Below, piece by piece: positions 1 through 11,767 of a stretch of DNA of 64,000 bases. The notes below the pieces were generated by a model. That model was given only the letters and a program-made list of their open reading frames with translations, ran no database searches and had not been told where the DNA came from. This DNA comes from Cannabis sativa. Taxonomy: Eukaryota > Streptophyta > Magnoliopsida > Rosales > Cannabaceae. The DNA lies in the NCBI RefSeq assembly GCF_029168945.1, contig NC_083606.1, positions 17,262,041 to 17,326,040 of the forward strand, written 5' to 3'. Each line of letters starts with the position of its first letter. Position 1 is the stretch's first letter. The position numbers and the translations under genes were made by a program.

Positions 1-989
1 GGTCTATATAACCGAGCTTCCAATAAGCAGATCAAGAATTTATAACCTAAATTCACTGACTTATTAATTCTTCGTTGAATCCACGCATAGAACTTAGAAT
101 TGCACTCTCAGTATATAGAATGCTCTATATGCTCCACCATATAGACACATCATTAGTTATCCGTTGTTATAATCCTAATTTGATCAATGATCCTCTATAT
201 GAATGATCTACACTGTAAAGGGATTAGATTACCGTTACACCCTACAATGTATTTTATCCTTAAAACTCTTAACCCCGTATAAATGATATTTCAGCTTATG
301 TGAAATGAGATCTCCACCATTTATTTTCGTTTGGTCAAGCTCGAAGGAGATCATCCTTTACTTACTATTCGCCAAATAGAAGCTATAGATTCCATGTTTA
401 TGTTAGCGCTCCCACTCAATTGCACTACCGTGTTCCCAAAATGTACGTATCACCCTGACCCAAAAGTAGGCTTAACTAACAAATCAAAGAACACGAATAG
501 CCTCTCGAGATCGAGCCTAATCATAACAGGATTAAAGATCATTTGATCTAGGATCAACTAAGTGATATTGACTTGAATAGATATTACGGTAAGTTTAATA
601 AATCTAAGTCAAAGTTCAATATCGGTCCCTTCCGGTGCATACTCCATGCATCCAACCTGAGCTTACTTTAACCAATGCTCTAGAATGAACATAGCACTTC
701 TCCAAATGCAAGTAAACTCTGTTGTAGATTATCATATCAGTAAAACCTTGTGTCTGATAAATCTAGGTAACTTTATTCACATAGTCATGTTTACTTTCCA
801 ATGTGTTGACAACACAATAAATAGGATCAAGTATGTGAAAAGGGTTTCAGATGAATTCATACATTATGTACATATAATCATGAAATAAATCATGTGAACC
901 ATGTAACATTAAATGTTATTTCTGATCTATATTAATAAGTAAATCTGATTATATTGAAATGAGTTTTATTTAGGGCATAAAACCCAACA
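1..989 (-). mobile_element. Copia LTR X, partial, runs off the left edge
   Basis: Reverse-strand LTR of the window's main Ty1/copia family. It ends at 989 with the complement of the family LTR start TGTTGGG and shares the family LTR body throughout. Base 990 onward is mid-LTR sequence of element C, so X is a separate insertion into C's 3' LTR. Its other end, and any internal region, lie left of the window, so a solo LTR and a full element cannot be told apart. Short ORFs here (for example 331-546) are ordinary LTR sequence that recurs in every copy. Confidence 0.85.
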
Positions 990-1315
990 AGAACATGTAT
1001 AATACTCTTGAGATCGAACCTAAACATATCAGGATTAAGATCATTTGATCTACGATCAACAGGTGATTTTGAATTGAATAGATATTACGGTAAATTTAAT
1101 ATATCTAATCAAAGTTCAATATCGGCCCCCTCTGATGTATACTCCATACATCCGATGATGGTAAACTTTGTCAATGCCCTAGAAAGGACATAACACTTAT
1201 CCAAGGTGTAAGAATACCTATCGCTGATTATCATGTCAGTCTAAATCCAGTGAACTGACAAATCAGGGAATAAACTTTCGAACATATAATTAAGATTATA
1301 TTGCACTGTGCTGAA
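990..1315 (-). mobile_element. Element C 3' LTR, left piece
   Basis: Middle part of a reverse-strand family LTR. It is cut at 1315 by insertion of element B and resumes at 11586; the join reads through to the uninterrupted LTR seen at 38880-38900. It is cut again at 990 by LTR X. On the minus strand it is the downstream LTR of element C, because the continuation ends beside a PPT at 11768. Confidence 0.85.
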
Positions 1316-3201
1316 TGTAGGGTTTTATGCCCTAAATAAAACTCATTTCAATATAATCAGATTTACTTATTAATAAAGATCAGAAATAACATTTAATGTT
1401 GCATGGTTCATATGATTTATTTCATGATTATATGTACATAATATATGAATTCGTCTGAAACCCTTTTCACATACTTGATCCTGTTTATTGTGCTGTCAAC
1501 ACATTGGAAAGTAAACATGACTATGTGAATAAAGTTTCCTAGATTTATCAGATACAGGGTTTTACTGATATGATAATCTACAACAGAGTTTACTTGCATT
1601 TGGAGAAATGCTATGTTCTCTCCAGAGCATTGGTTAAAGTAAAGCTCAGGTTGGATGCATGGAGTATGCATCACAAGGGACCGATATTGAACTTTGACAT
1701 AGATTTATTAAACTTACCGAAATGTCTATTCAAGTCAATATCGCCTAGTTGATCCTAGATCAAATGATCTCAATCCTGTTATGATTAGGCTCGATCTCGA
1801 GAGGCTATTCGTGTTCTTTGATTTGTTAGTTAAGCCTACTTTTGGGTCAGGGTGATACGTACATTTTGGGAACACGGTAGTGCAATTGAGTGGGAGTGCT
1901 AACATGAACTTAGAATCTATAGCTTCTATCTGGCGAATAGTAAGTAAAGGATGATCTCCTTCGAGCTTGACCAAACGAAAATAAATGGTGGAGATCTCAT
2001 TTCACATAAGCTGAAATATCATTTATACGGGGTTAAGTGTTTTAAGGATTAAATACATTGTAGGGTGTAACGGTAATCTAATCCCTTTACAGTGTAGATC
2101 ATTCATATTGAGGATCATTAATCAAATTAGGATTATAACAATGGATAACTAATGATGTGTCTATATGGTGGAACTTATAGAGCATTCTATATACTGAGAG
2201 TGCAATTCTAAGTTCTATGCGTGGATTCAACGAAGAATTAATAAGTTAGTGAATTTTAGTAATAAATTCTTGATCTACTTATTGGAAGCTCGGTTATATA
2301 GACCCATGGTCCCAGCACTAGTTGAGATAATATTGCTTGTAAGACTCATATAATTGGTTTGATTAATCAACTATAATTCTCAAATTAGACTATGTCTATT
2401 TGTGAAATTTTCACTAAGTAAGGGCGAAATAGTAAAGAAAGAGTTTTAGGGGCATATTTGTTAATTATGATACTTTGTATGGTTCAATTAATAAATATGA
2501 TAAATGACAATATTATTTAATAATTATTTATAGTTATTAATTAGTTAGAATTGGCATTTAAATTGTTGAATTTGAAAATTGGCGTTTTTGAGAAAATCAG
2601 ATGCAGAATTGAGAAAACTGCAAAATCCAAGTAAGGCCCATTACTCTACATGGCCGGCCACTTGGTTTGAATTTTTAAACTAATATTTTCATTAGTTTAA
2701 TGCCAAATAATTCAAACCTAACCCTAGTGGAATGCTATAAATAGATAGTGAAGGCTTCAGGAAAATTACACTTAAATTTTCTATTTTTCCTTCAGAGAAA
2801 AACTTGAGCCTTATCTCTCCCTATCTGGCCGACCACTCCCTCTCTCTTTCTTCCCCCTTGAATTTCGAAATCCTTAGTGTGAGAGTAGTGCCCACACACA
2901 GCAAGTGATACCTCAACCATAGTGAGGAAGATCGTGAAGAAAGACTTTCAGCAAGAAGGATTTTCAGATCTAAAGAATCAGAGAAAGAGATCCAGGTTCA
3001 GATATTGATAATGCTCTGCTACAGAAAGGAATCAAGGGCTAGATATTTGAACGGAAGGAGTCATATTATTTCGCTGCACCCAATGTAAGGTTTACGAAAC
3101 TTTATATGTGTTTATTTCATCGTTTTAGAAAGTTCATATTTAGGGTGTTAATCAACATACTTGTGAGTAGATCTAAGATCCTGGTAAAATAATTTCCAAC
3201 A
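1316..3201 (+). repeat. Element B 5' LTR
   Basis: 1886 bp. It begins TGTAGGG (family consensus TGTTGGG, one substitution) and ends CCAACA, followed two bases later by the PBS. It carries a TATA box at 2736-2743 and a GGCCGGCC palindrome at 2652-2659, 77 bp before the TATA box. Its match to the LTR at 9699-11585 is close along the full length. Confidence 0.92.
2736..2743 (+). promoter_or_regulatory. TATA box of element B 5' LTR
   Basis: TATAAATA about 465 bp before the LTR end. The same word sits at the matching place in the LTRs of A, D, F and H. Transcription would start about 30 bp downstream, just before the pyrimidine-rich CTCTCTC tract. Confidence 0.7.
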
Positions 3202-3203
3202 AC

Positions 3204-3220
3204 TGGCCTCAGAGTCATGG
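3204..3220 (+). other. Primer-binding site of element B
   Basis: TGGCCTCAGAGTCATGG begins two bases after the LTR. The usual plant copia PBS, complementary to initiator Met-tRNA, starts TGGTATCAGAGC; this family differs at bases 4-6. B has one further change (GTC for GCC). Confidence 0.75.
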
Positions 3221-3562
3221 TAATTTATTTGCTTGCAAGAAATTTGGACTTTAAAACGATTGTTTGATGTTTTGGATGGTATCATGTTGTATTGATTGTT
3301 ATTTGATGATTGATTGATGTTTGTGAATTTTCGTGAAAAAAATTGAATATCTGTTTCTGGAATTATTTTTATTCCATAGTATGGAAAAAATTAAGCAAGT
3401 TACTTTTTTACAGAACTCAATTTCGATTTAATTTGAATTAGTTATGATTTTTTTGAAGTTTCGAAAAAATCGGGTTGTGTCGCTGCACCACCTGCGCGCG
3501 CAAAAATCATGCTGATTTCCCCTGCGCCGAGTTTGCACGCCCAAACAGACCCAGCACGCGCG

Positions 3563-3590
3563 CGGACGGGTATGCACAGCATCCCGTCCG
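3563..3590 (+). other. Variable-stem hairpin of element B leader
   Basis: Outer stem CGGACGGG (3563-3570) pairs with CCCGTCCG (3583-3590). A bulged T is followed by inner stem ATGC/GCAT closing an ACA loop. GTACA follows immediately, as in A, D and F. Stem bases differ from element A at two positions and both pairs are kept by compensating changes. Confidence 0.7.
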
Positions 3591-4680
3591 TACAACTTGC
3601 AATTTTTTCATTTTTCTTCGTTTTTTCATGCTTTTTCATGGAATTAACTTCCGATTTTTTGTGTAGTTCTGTATTTATACATTTACTATTCCTAATTCAA
3701 TTCTAATTATCATAATTAAATTTTTAAATATTTTTAAAATTTAATTCATGATATTAGTGTAATTTGAATTTAAAAATAGTAAATATCTATCTTTTTTGCT
3801 TAATTATGTATCTTATTTTTAAATTTGATTATATCTTATCTTATTTTTAAATTTAAGGTCAGATTTTAAATTTTTAAATTAAATCTTTTTTTTTTTAAAT
3901 AATTTGACCTTATTTAAATTTAAAATAAGATAACTATAATCATGTAATTTTAAATAGATGTAAGATATTTTGCTAACTTTTAAATTTTGTTATTTTATTT
4001 ATTTAAATTACATTTAAAATCGGAAAAAGATATTCATTTATCTTTTTTAATTTTTTATTTAATTTTTATTTATAAAATAACATTTAATTTTTAAAAGTAG
4101 TTAGCAAATTTTGAAATGATATTTAGGTTGGTTGAAACCTAATTTTTAAAAATTATAGGTTTAATTTTAAATTTAATTTTTTTTTTAATTTCGAATTTTT
4201 CAAATTTTCTTTAAATTTTCGAATTTTTTTTTGAATTAATTATTATTTCAAAATTATTTAATTTAAAATTAAGTAAATCCTACATCCAACTATCCAGCTA
4301 AACTTGTTGCAGGAGTATGTGTTTTAGCTTGTTTGTAAGTTTTTAAAACTTATTATTGCTTGATTGGAAATAGCCATGGTTAACTTGTTGACAGATCCAA
4401 TGATCTGATTTTAACTCATAGCTCCCTTGGTCAAGTAAATAATTTGTAACAGGTATATTTACAATCTTCTTTCATCTGTGTATGACCTAGCAACATCAAA
4501 GGACCCATCCAAAGTGTGCCTGTGTGAGCCTATGTGTTTAATTTCATTATAGATGCATATAGGTTGTTGTTGCTAAATAAAATATCATAGTTTTTGATAG
4601 ATTTTATTTAGGCCCATTTAGTTTTTGGGCCTATTCAATTAATAACAGTTGTTCATTTTAAGGTTAAATTCCTCTCTTTT

Positions 4681-4772
4681 GGGCCTTGTGTGAGAGTTGG
4701 GAGCCATAGTAGTGGGTACGACATACTGAACCCAGCACCCCCTCACATGAACCGCCCCAATTGTGAAGGCCC
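4681..4772 (+). other. Conserved GC island in leader with closing stem (element B)
   Basis: GGGCCTT (4681-4687) can pair with AAGGCCC (4766-4772). An inner TGTGAG/CTCACA pair and a TTGGG/CCCAG pair lie inside. This is the best conserved part of an otherwise drifting AT-rich leader and is present in A, B, C, D, E and H. Confidence 0.65.
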
Positions 4773-6740
4773 ATTTGCCTGATTTGAATAACTGTACTAG
4801 GTTAATTAAACTAGTTTAACCTAATAAAATTGATTAGGAACATAATTAATTTCATTTATTTTGAAATTAATTTAAGAAAATCATAGTTTAAAGAATTTAA
4901 TTCTAAGCTAAACTGTGTGTATTTTCTTGTATTTAATTAAATTTAGAATTATAACCATCTAGATTCTTTCTGAAGCTTAATTTAAATTTTTCATTAAATA
5001 TTCCTATTTAAGTTGATATTTAGTTATCTCTAACTAATCAACTTAAATCTGAATATCTTTTGGATTTAAAATTTCAAAATTAAGTTGAGGAATTTTAGGC
5101 ATTGGTTATTAAGATTCTTTAGATATTTTTTAAGTTAATATTTTTTCGAATATTAACTTAAAATTGAATATTTTTAGATATTTTTTTAAGTTAATATCTT
5201 TTCGAATATTAACTTAAAATAGAATATTTTCAAATTATGTGGTTACAACTTAATTTTTGATATTTAATTAAATTTAAATTTGAAAATATTTAAGCTCTAG
5301 ATTTTTTCTAATACAACTTAAATTAGATATTTTTTCAAATTTTGTGGAAAAGATACTTAGTCCAATAAAATATTTTCTAGATAGTTATTTCTAGACTACT
5401 TATTATTTCTAATATTAAATAGGAAAATATTATAAATTGTGAAATTAATTATTTATATAATTAATTTTGGTACAATTTATTTTAAGTATATTTTTCCTAG
5501 TATTAAACTATAGATTAATAATTAAGCCTGCTCTATACTTAATTATTTATTTCTTGAATTTAATACATTTAATTAATTTGAAAATTAAATATCTAAGTTG
5601 ATTTTCATCATCATACTTAAATATTTTTTTTTCATGACACTTAATTAAATAGAAAATTATTTTTAGTTGAAATTTATTTTTTCAACTAAATTTAAATAAT
5701 TTTCAAAATATATTTTTTCTTTATTTTATTAATCAAATTTCGAAATTGCATTTCTTAAATGCTGGAATTTCGAATTTTATTTGAAAAATAGATTAAAGTT
5801 GTAAATTATTTATTTTAATTTTGGACCAACTTAAATCAATGATTTTTTCATTTATTGATTAAATTAAAATAAAGGAAGTAAAATATATTTTATTAGAAAT
5901 TTAATTAATTAGTCAAAGGAAAATCTAGATAGGGGATATTTTTGCTTGAAGTATTTTTCTAGTGTATTTAATTAAATAGAAAATTAATATTTAAGTTGAT
6001 TTTCATCATCATACTTAAATATTTGAAATTTTTCTTATACATATTTAATTAAATAGGAAAATTATATTTTTTGTTGTAAATTAATTTTATTAATTAATTT
6101 TGGGCCAACATTAAATTAGAATAATTTTTCCAGGATTTATTTTTTATTTTAATATGCAATTTCAAAAATTGTATTCTTAAATACTTTAATTTTTCGAAAT
6201 GCAATATATATTTATAAAAAATTAAATTTGAGTTGTAAATTAATTTAAATTAATTTTGTAACAACTTAAATTGAATATTTTTCTAAATATTTATTGAAAA
6301 TTATTACTAAGATGGAAATAATTCATATTATTTTCATATCCATCTAAGTAAAATTTATAAATATTTAATTAAAATTTATATTTAGAATCTTTCATTCTAA
6401 ATTGAGAATTTTAATTAAAAAAATATATATTTAAAATAAATAGATTAAATAAAGAGAATCAAAGAAAATACAACTCACTTTAAATAATGAGCTTTATTAT
6501 TATTAAGATATTCGATCTCCATTGTTGGTCTTACAATAGTTAAATATTTTCAATATAACCTCGAGACGCTAGACTTCGTCCCCCTATGGATGGTTATTCG
6601 TTGAACGCATTTAACACTGTAAGATCTCTTTTGATAAGTGTTTTGTAAGTTTTCGTCTCTATTAGACTCTCCCGTGACTACTTAGAGATAAACTTATAAA
6701 ACATGAAACAATAGTGGAAGCTCATAAAATGAGAATAACC

Positions 6741-7258
6741 TTGACTCTCGCCTACCGGGACAACGTTGGATTCTTATTTTGATCGAATAAAAGGTTGCTA
6801 GAATGGTTTCTATTTTAGATGAGCTGACAACTCTATTCAATAAATGATACTTTGACTCTCGCCTATCGGGACACTGTATCAGTTTGTTGGAAATCTTGGA
6901 AATTATTTAGGATTGTATGTTTTAGTATTTTCACTTGTCGTTCCTACTTGCTATATGTTTAATAATTTCTGAATTGTGTATGAATTTATATTGAACCATG
7001 TTATTTTCTGTTATTAAATTGTAGTTTAATTTCAAATCTTCATTGTTGGTCTAACATGTTTGTTTTTCTAATGAGATAAATCCCTAATGGATTTTCACCA
7101 TTAGACATACATAATAGTGTAAGATCTCGAAAGATAAATATTGTATATGCAACATCTAGCTGTTCATCAATTGATGACACCTTAGACTAGTATTTTTACA
7201 ATATGAAACAAGAAGATTACATAAATAAGATTACTTTGTCTTTCGCTAATCGAAGCAT
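6741..7258 (+). repeat. Leader motif and hairpin array of element B
   Basis: Copies of the family motif (consensus GACTCTCGCCTAAACGGGAC) lie at 6741-6762, 6852-6873 and, divergent, 7236-7258. A hairpin with stem AAATCC/GGATTT and loop CTAAT lies at 7078-7094. In B the third copy and its hairpin occupy the place where gag begins in A and D, so this part looks like a diverged duplication of the leader block. Confidence 0.65.
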
Positions 7259-9687
7259 CGTTGGATTCTTATTTATAAACGAAATTATCCTAATTCCTCT
7301 TAGCTTATTCATTTCGAATTAGCTCAATAACATATCATTGGATGAATGGTCTATGTATCATATCATGTCATTCTATATTTTCTCTTAAGAAATTAAATGA
7401 CGCATATGATTATAATTCCGAAATTCTATTCCCAATTGATATAAAACCTCAATCTTAGAAATCTCTTACTTTGTGGGCAAATTTGACTTAGAGTTAAATT
7501 AGTAGTGGTGGTCCAAGAAAGAATTACTCATTATATTTGGTTGAATTTAAGTCTTTGACTCTAATTTTAGAATCCAAACAGAAATTTTCTTATATTTATA
7601 TTTCCAGGAAGCAATACAGTTACACTTTCCAAGTGTTTAATAACCATTTTCTATCAATGGATTCAAATTGTATGGAATATGAGTTTGGTATTCTGTGACC
7701 AGGATCCACTTACACTATTCTAAGAACTCTTTGATGTAACTATACCTATGTCATCAAAAGACTCAACCACATTTTTATTAATCTATGGCATTTGTATCTT
7801 GTTCATAGTGGTTTTGGCAAGATCAATCTCTGCAAAGAGTTAATATGCCTATATCCACTGAAAGTAAGTTCATCTCATTCGCAGATGGATGTACATTCAG
7901 GGGTGGATATGAGTTTTTCGTTGTATTCTTAAAACGTAACTCTAGATTATACCTTATGCAAAGAAATTTGAAATGTTTGAAAAATTTCGTTAATTTCTAG
8001 AAATGGTGGAAAATCATTAAGGTAAGTGGTTAAAGATCTTGCGAACTGATAGGGGTGGAGAAATAGTTAGTAGATATGCAGTTCAAAGATCATTAAATTG
8101 ATTTTTGAATTATATCCAAACTTACCTCCCCAGAAATTTCGAGTTGCATATTGATGATTAGTAACTAGTCGTTGCCTAAATCCTTCTATGGTAATAAAAT
8201 TTCAGAATGATGTAATGGTTGGGTACTTAATGTAAATCATTACTAGATTCATGGATGACCTAATCAAAATCTTAAGAAAAGCTAGAACTGTTAACCATGT
8301 TTGTTAGCTATTCTAAGTGATTAGGGGTGGACCATCCCATAGTCAATAGATAAGAAAGTGTTTGTTCAAACAAATACTACTTTTCTAAGAGAATGACTAA
8401 GTCTGAAAATAAAGTAGCAAATAAAAGAGATATTTATTTCTTGATTCCGAAAGTGTTCTATCATCTTATTTGACATATGATGATCCCACTGCCTCTGTTG
8501 TCTTGTCACAACCAAAGAGGTCAATACCATTTAGTTTTCTTAGACATATTTCACGGTACCTTGTCGTAGTGGGAGAGTTCCTAGGAACTTCACTTCTTAT
8601 GACTTGGGAGACACTAGTGATTAAAATCCATTGTGAGTTTAAACAATTAATGGATTGTCAAGATAAGAAACTAAGAAGAAAAGCCAATCGAACTATGGTT
8701 TAATCCATTCACATGGAATAACCTAAAGTTTTCTATTACAAGGACATAAAAGGAAATTTTAGTTAATAAGTATATTCTATAGACTTAACAAACTTCCTGT
8801 TCCTCGTATTATAGGTTTGAGTTTATCTAAACCTATGGCTTGTGGTATACCTGGTAATTACTTACTCTAATGCAAGAAACTTACTTTAGTAAGATACTGA
8901 AACATTTTCTTTCTAATGGAAATCTATAGAAGCTTCACAACTTCTTAGGCATAGATTTTATTTATCTAAGGAAAAGTCTCAATTATTCCAGAAAAGATAA
9001 AGCCATGAAAGAATTTCTTAAATCAACAGTGAGAGGTCTTAGATATGCTTTTATATGCCTTAGACCAGACACCTGCTGTTGAGTGGGAGTAATGAGTAGG
9101 TATCAGATTAATCCAGGAGAAGAACATTGGAAGACAATCAAGTAAATCTTAAGATTAAGAAGAGGAACTATATGTTAGTCTATAAGGGTGTGATTAAAAC
9201 TCTTAGACTACACCACATTAGATTTCGAAATTTGCCTTTGTGCTAGAAAATCTTTCTGATAAGATGGTGATTACTCTGGGGGTGGAATAGTGATTTTGGA
9301 GAAGTGTAAAAACCTATCTGAAGTCTCTAGGTCTACCAGAAAGGGACTGAATGTTAAAGTTGCAGAAAAGGTACTTATTCAGTCTAAGGAAAGTTCTATA
9401 CATCTTTGGCACCATTCCAAATTGCCTAAACTACTAGTGTTACTTCCTGAATAACCAAGAAGTAGTTGCCAAAGGTATAGAATCCAGTATCCCAAGAGAG
9501 TATACATATAGAGAGGAATTTCACATTATCAATGATTTTGTGATTAAGGAAGAGTAATAGTGGAGAAGAGGTTGTGTTTAATTCAACCTTTCAGATCCTA
9601 TTACGAGGAGTTTACTACTACTACACTTTATTTGTATATCAAGGTGTTGAGATTATTTGAAACGCACTTTTTGTTTTATATTAGTGC
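7259..9687 (+). pseudogene. Decayed pol (integrase to RNase H) relic of element B
   Basis: Fragments align in order with element A's pol: an LWHL-type zinc-finger start near 7785, the integrase block equivalent to RTDRGG at about 8035-8060, the region before RT at about 8320-8520, and the RNase H block around 9170-9310. Stops and frameshifts occur throughout and the longest ORF (8470-8703) is not in the pol frame. C (11768-13389 and 22734 onward) and E (41301-45900) share the same relic including its deletions, so decay preceded their spread. Several G-rich tracts are unusually well kept; see the findings. Confidence 0.8.
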
Positions 9688-9698
9688 AAGTGGGAGTT
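9688..9698 (+). other. Polypurine tract of element B
   Basis: AAGTGGGAGTT abuts the 3' LTR start and is identical in A, C, D and E. It primes plus-strand DNA synthesis in this class of element. Confidence 0.85.
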
Positions 9699-11585
9699 TG
9701 TTCGGTTTTATGCCCTAAGTAAAACTCATTTCAATATAATCAGATTTACTTATTAATATAGATCAGAAATAACATTTAATGTTGCATGGTTCACATGATT
9801 TATTTCATGATTATATGTACATAATGTATGAATTCGTCTGAAACCCTTTGTACATACTTGATCCTGTTTATTGTGCTGTCAACACATTGGAAAGTAAACA
9901 TGACTATGTGAATAAAGTTTCCTAGATTTATCAGACATAGGGTTTTACTGATATGATAATCTACAACAGAGTTTACTTGCATTTGGAGAAATGCTATGTT
10001 CTTTTCAGAGCATTGGTTAAAGTAAAGCTCAGATTGGATGCATGGAGTATGCATCGGAAGGGACCGATATTGAACTTTGACTTAGATTTATTAAACTTAC
10101 CGTAATGTCTATTCAAGTCAATATCGCCTAGTTGATCCTAGATCAAATGATCTCAATCCTGTTATGATTAGGCTCGATCTCGAGAGGCTATTCGTGTTCT
10201 TTGATTTGTTAGTTAAGCCTACTTTTGGGTCAGGGTGATACGTACATTTTGGGAACACGGTAGTGCAATTGAGTGGGAGCGCTAACATGAACATGGAATC
10301 TATAGCTTCTATCTGGTGAATAGTAAGTAAAGGATGATCTCCTTCGAGCTTGACCAAACAAAAATAAATGGTGGAGATCTCATTTCACATAAGCTGAAAT
10401 ATCATTTATACAGGGTTAAGTGCTTTAAGGATTAAATACATTGTAGGGTGTAACGGTAATCTAATCCCTTTACAGTGTAGATCATTCATATAGAGGATCA
10501 TTAATCAAATTAGGATTATAACAATGGATAACTAATGATGTGTCTATATGGTGGAACATATAGAGCATTCTATATACCGAGAGTGCAATTCTAAGTTCTA
10601 TGCATGGATTCAACGAAGAATTAATAAGTTAGTGAATTTTAGTAATAAATTCTTGATCTACTTATTGGAAGCTCGGTTATATAGACACATGGTCCAGGCA
10701 CTAGTTGAGATAATATTGCTTGTAAGACTCATATAATTGGTTTTGATTAATCAATTATAATTCTCAAATTAGACTATGTCTATTTGTGAAATTTTCACTA
10801 AGTAAGGGCGAAATTGTAAAGAAAGAGTTTTAGGGGCATATTTGTTAATTATGATACTTTGTATGGTTCAATTAATAAATATGATAAATGACAATATTAT
10901 TTAATAATTATTTATAGTTATTAAATAGTTAGAATTGGCATTTAAATTGTTGAATTTGAAAATTGGCGTTTTTGAGAAAATCAGATGCAGAATTGAGAAA
11001 ACTGCAAAATCCAAGTAAGGCCCATTACTCTACATGGCCAGCCACTTGGTTTGAATTTTTAAACTGATATTTTCATTATTTTAATGCCAAATAATTCAAA
11101 CCTAACCCTAGTGGAATGCTATAAATAGATAGTGAAGGCTTCAGGAAAATTACACTTAAATTTTTTATTTTTCCTTCAGAGAAAAACCTGAGCCTTCTCT
11201 CTCCCTATCTGGCCGACCACTCCCTCTCTCTTTCTTCCCACTTGAATTTTGAAATCCTTAGTGTGAGAGTAGTGCCCACACACAGCAAGTGATACCTCAA
11301 CCATAGTGAGGAAGATCGTGAAGAAAGACTTTCAGGAAGAAGGATTTTCAGCACTAAAGAATCAGAGAAAGAGATCCAGGTTCAGATATTGTTAATGCTC
11401 TGCTACAGAAAGGAATCAAGGGCTAGATATCTGAACGGAAGGAGTCATATTATTCCGCTGCACCCAATGTAAGGTTTACTAAACTTTATATGTGTTTATT
11501 TTATCGTTTTAGAAAGTTCATATTTAGGGTGTTAATCAACATACTTGTGAGTAGATCTAAGATCCTGGTAAAATAATTTCCAACA
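9699..11585 (+). repeat. Element B 3' LTR
   Basis: 1887 bp, from TGTTCGG to CCAACA, with TATAAATA at 11120-11127. It is directly followed by the CTGAC target duplication and then the resumed LTR of element C. Confidence 0.92.
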
Positions 11586-11767
11586 CTGACAACACTATAA
11601 TCATTAACGAATTCATATGTTCTGGACTTAAATAGAATTCATACATTATATATAATCATGAAATAAATCATGTGAACCATGCAACATAAAATGTTATTTC
11701 TTAACTTTATTAATAAGTAAATCTGATTATATTGAAATGAGTTTTATTTAGGGCATAAAACCCAACA
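11586..11767 (-). mobile_element. Element C 3' LTR, right piece (minus-strand LTR start)
   Basis: Completes the LTR interrupted at 1315. Read on the minus strand it starts TGTTGGG at 11767, next to C's PPT. The LTR is therefore split by element B (10.27 kb). Confidence 0.88.

Larger units (their letters stand above)
3202..7040 (+). other. Element B 5' leader, AT-rich, with structured islands
   Basis: About 3.8 kb without coding potential. It holds, in order: a GC-rich variable patch (3470-3600) with hairpin 3563-3590; a conserved GC island (4681-4772) with outer arms GGGCCTT and AAGGCCC; a tandem pair of AT hairpins (5131-5160, 5187-5216); and the start of the hairpin/motif array (from about 6500). 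The remainder is low-complexity A/T built from recurring AATTAAAT and AACTTAAAT words. The same islands occur in the same order in A, C, D, E and H. Confidence 0.75.
1316..11585 (+). mobile_element. Element B: full-length, non-coding Ty1/copia element
   Basis: A 10.27-kb element with two LTRs (1316-3201 and 9699-11585), PBS, very long leader, decayed pol and PPT. Flanks are CTGAA (left) and CTGAC (right), a 5-bp TSD with one mismatch at the base touching the LTR. The host is the 3' LTR of element C. No ORF of useful length remains; gag is absent and pol survives only as recognisable fragments. Elements C and E carry the same pol relic, so this looks like a non-autonomous subfamily rather than one decayed copy. 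It must have been mobilised by proteins made elsewhere. Confidence 0.9.

Noticed and set aside
331..546. ORF beginning VKLEGDHPLLTI that recurs near 1735, 10118, 40634, 42158 and 50840
   Set aside because: It lies in the copia LTR and recurs only because the LTR is repeated. It overlaps no known domain, has no ATG in this copy and decays freely between copies.
6700..6900. Motif pairs with GACTCTCGCC considered as a CRISPR-like or tRNA-like repeat
   Set aside because: Only two or three units at ~112-base spacing, part of a retroelement leader, with no tRNA cloverleaf and no spacer structure.
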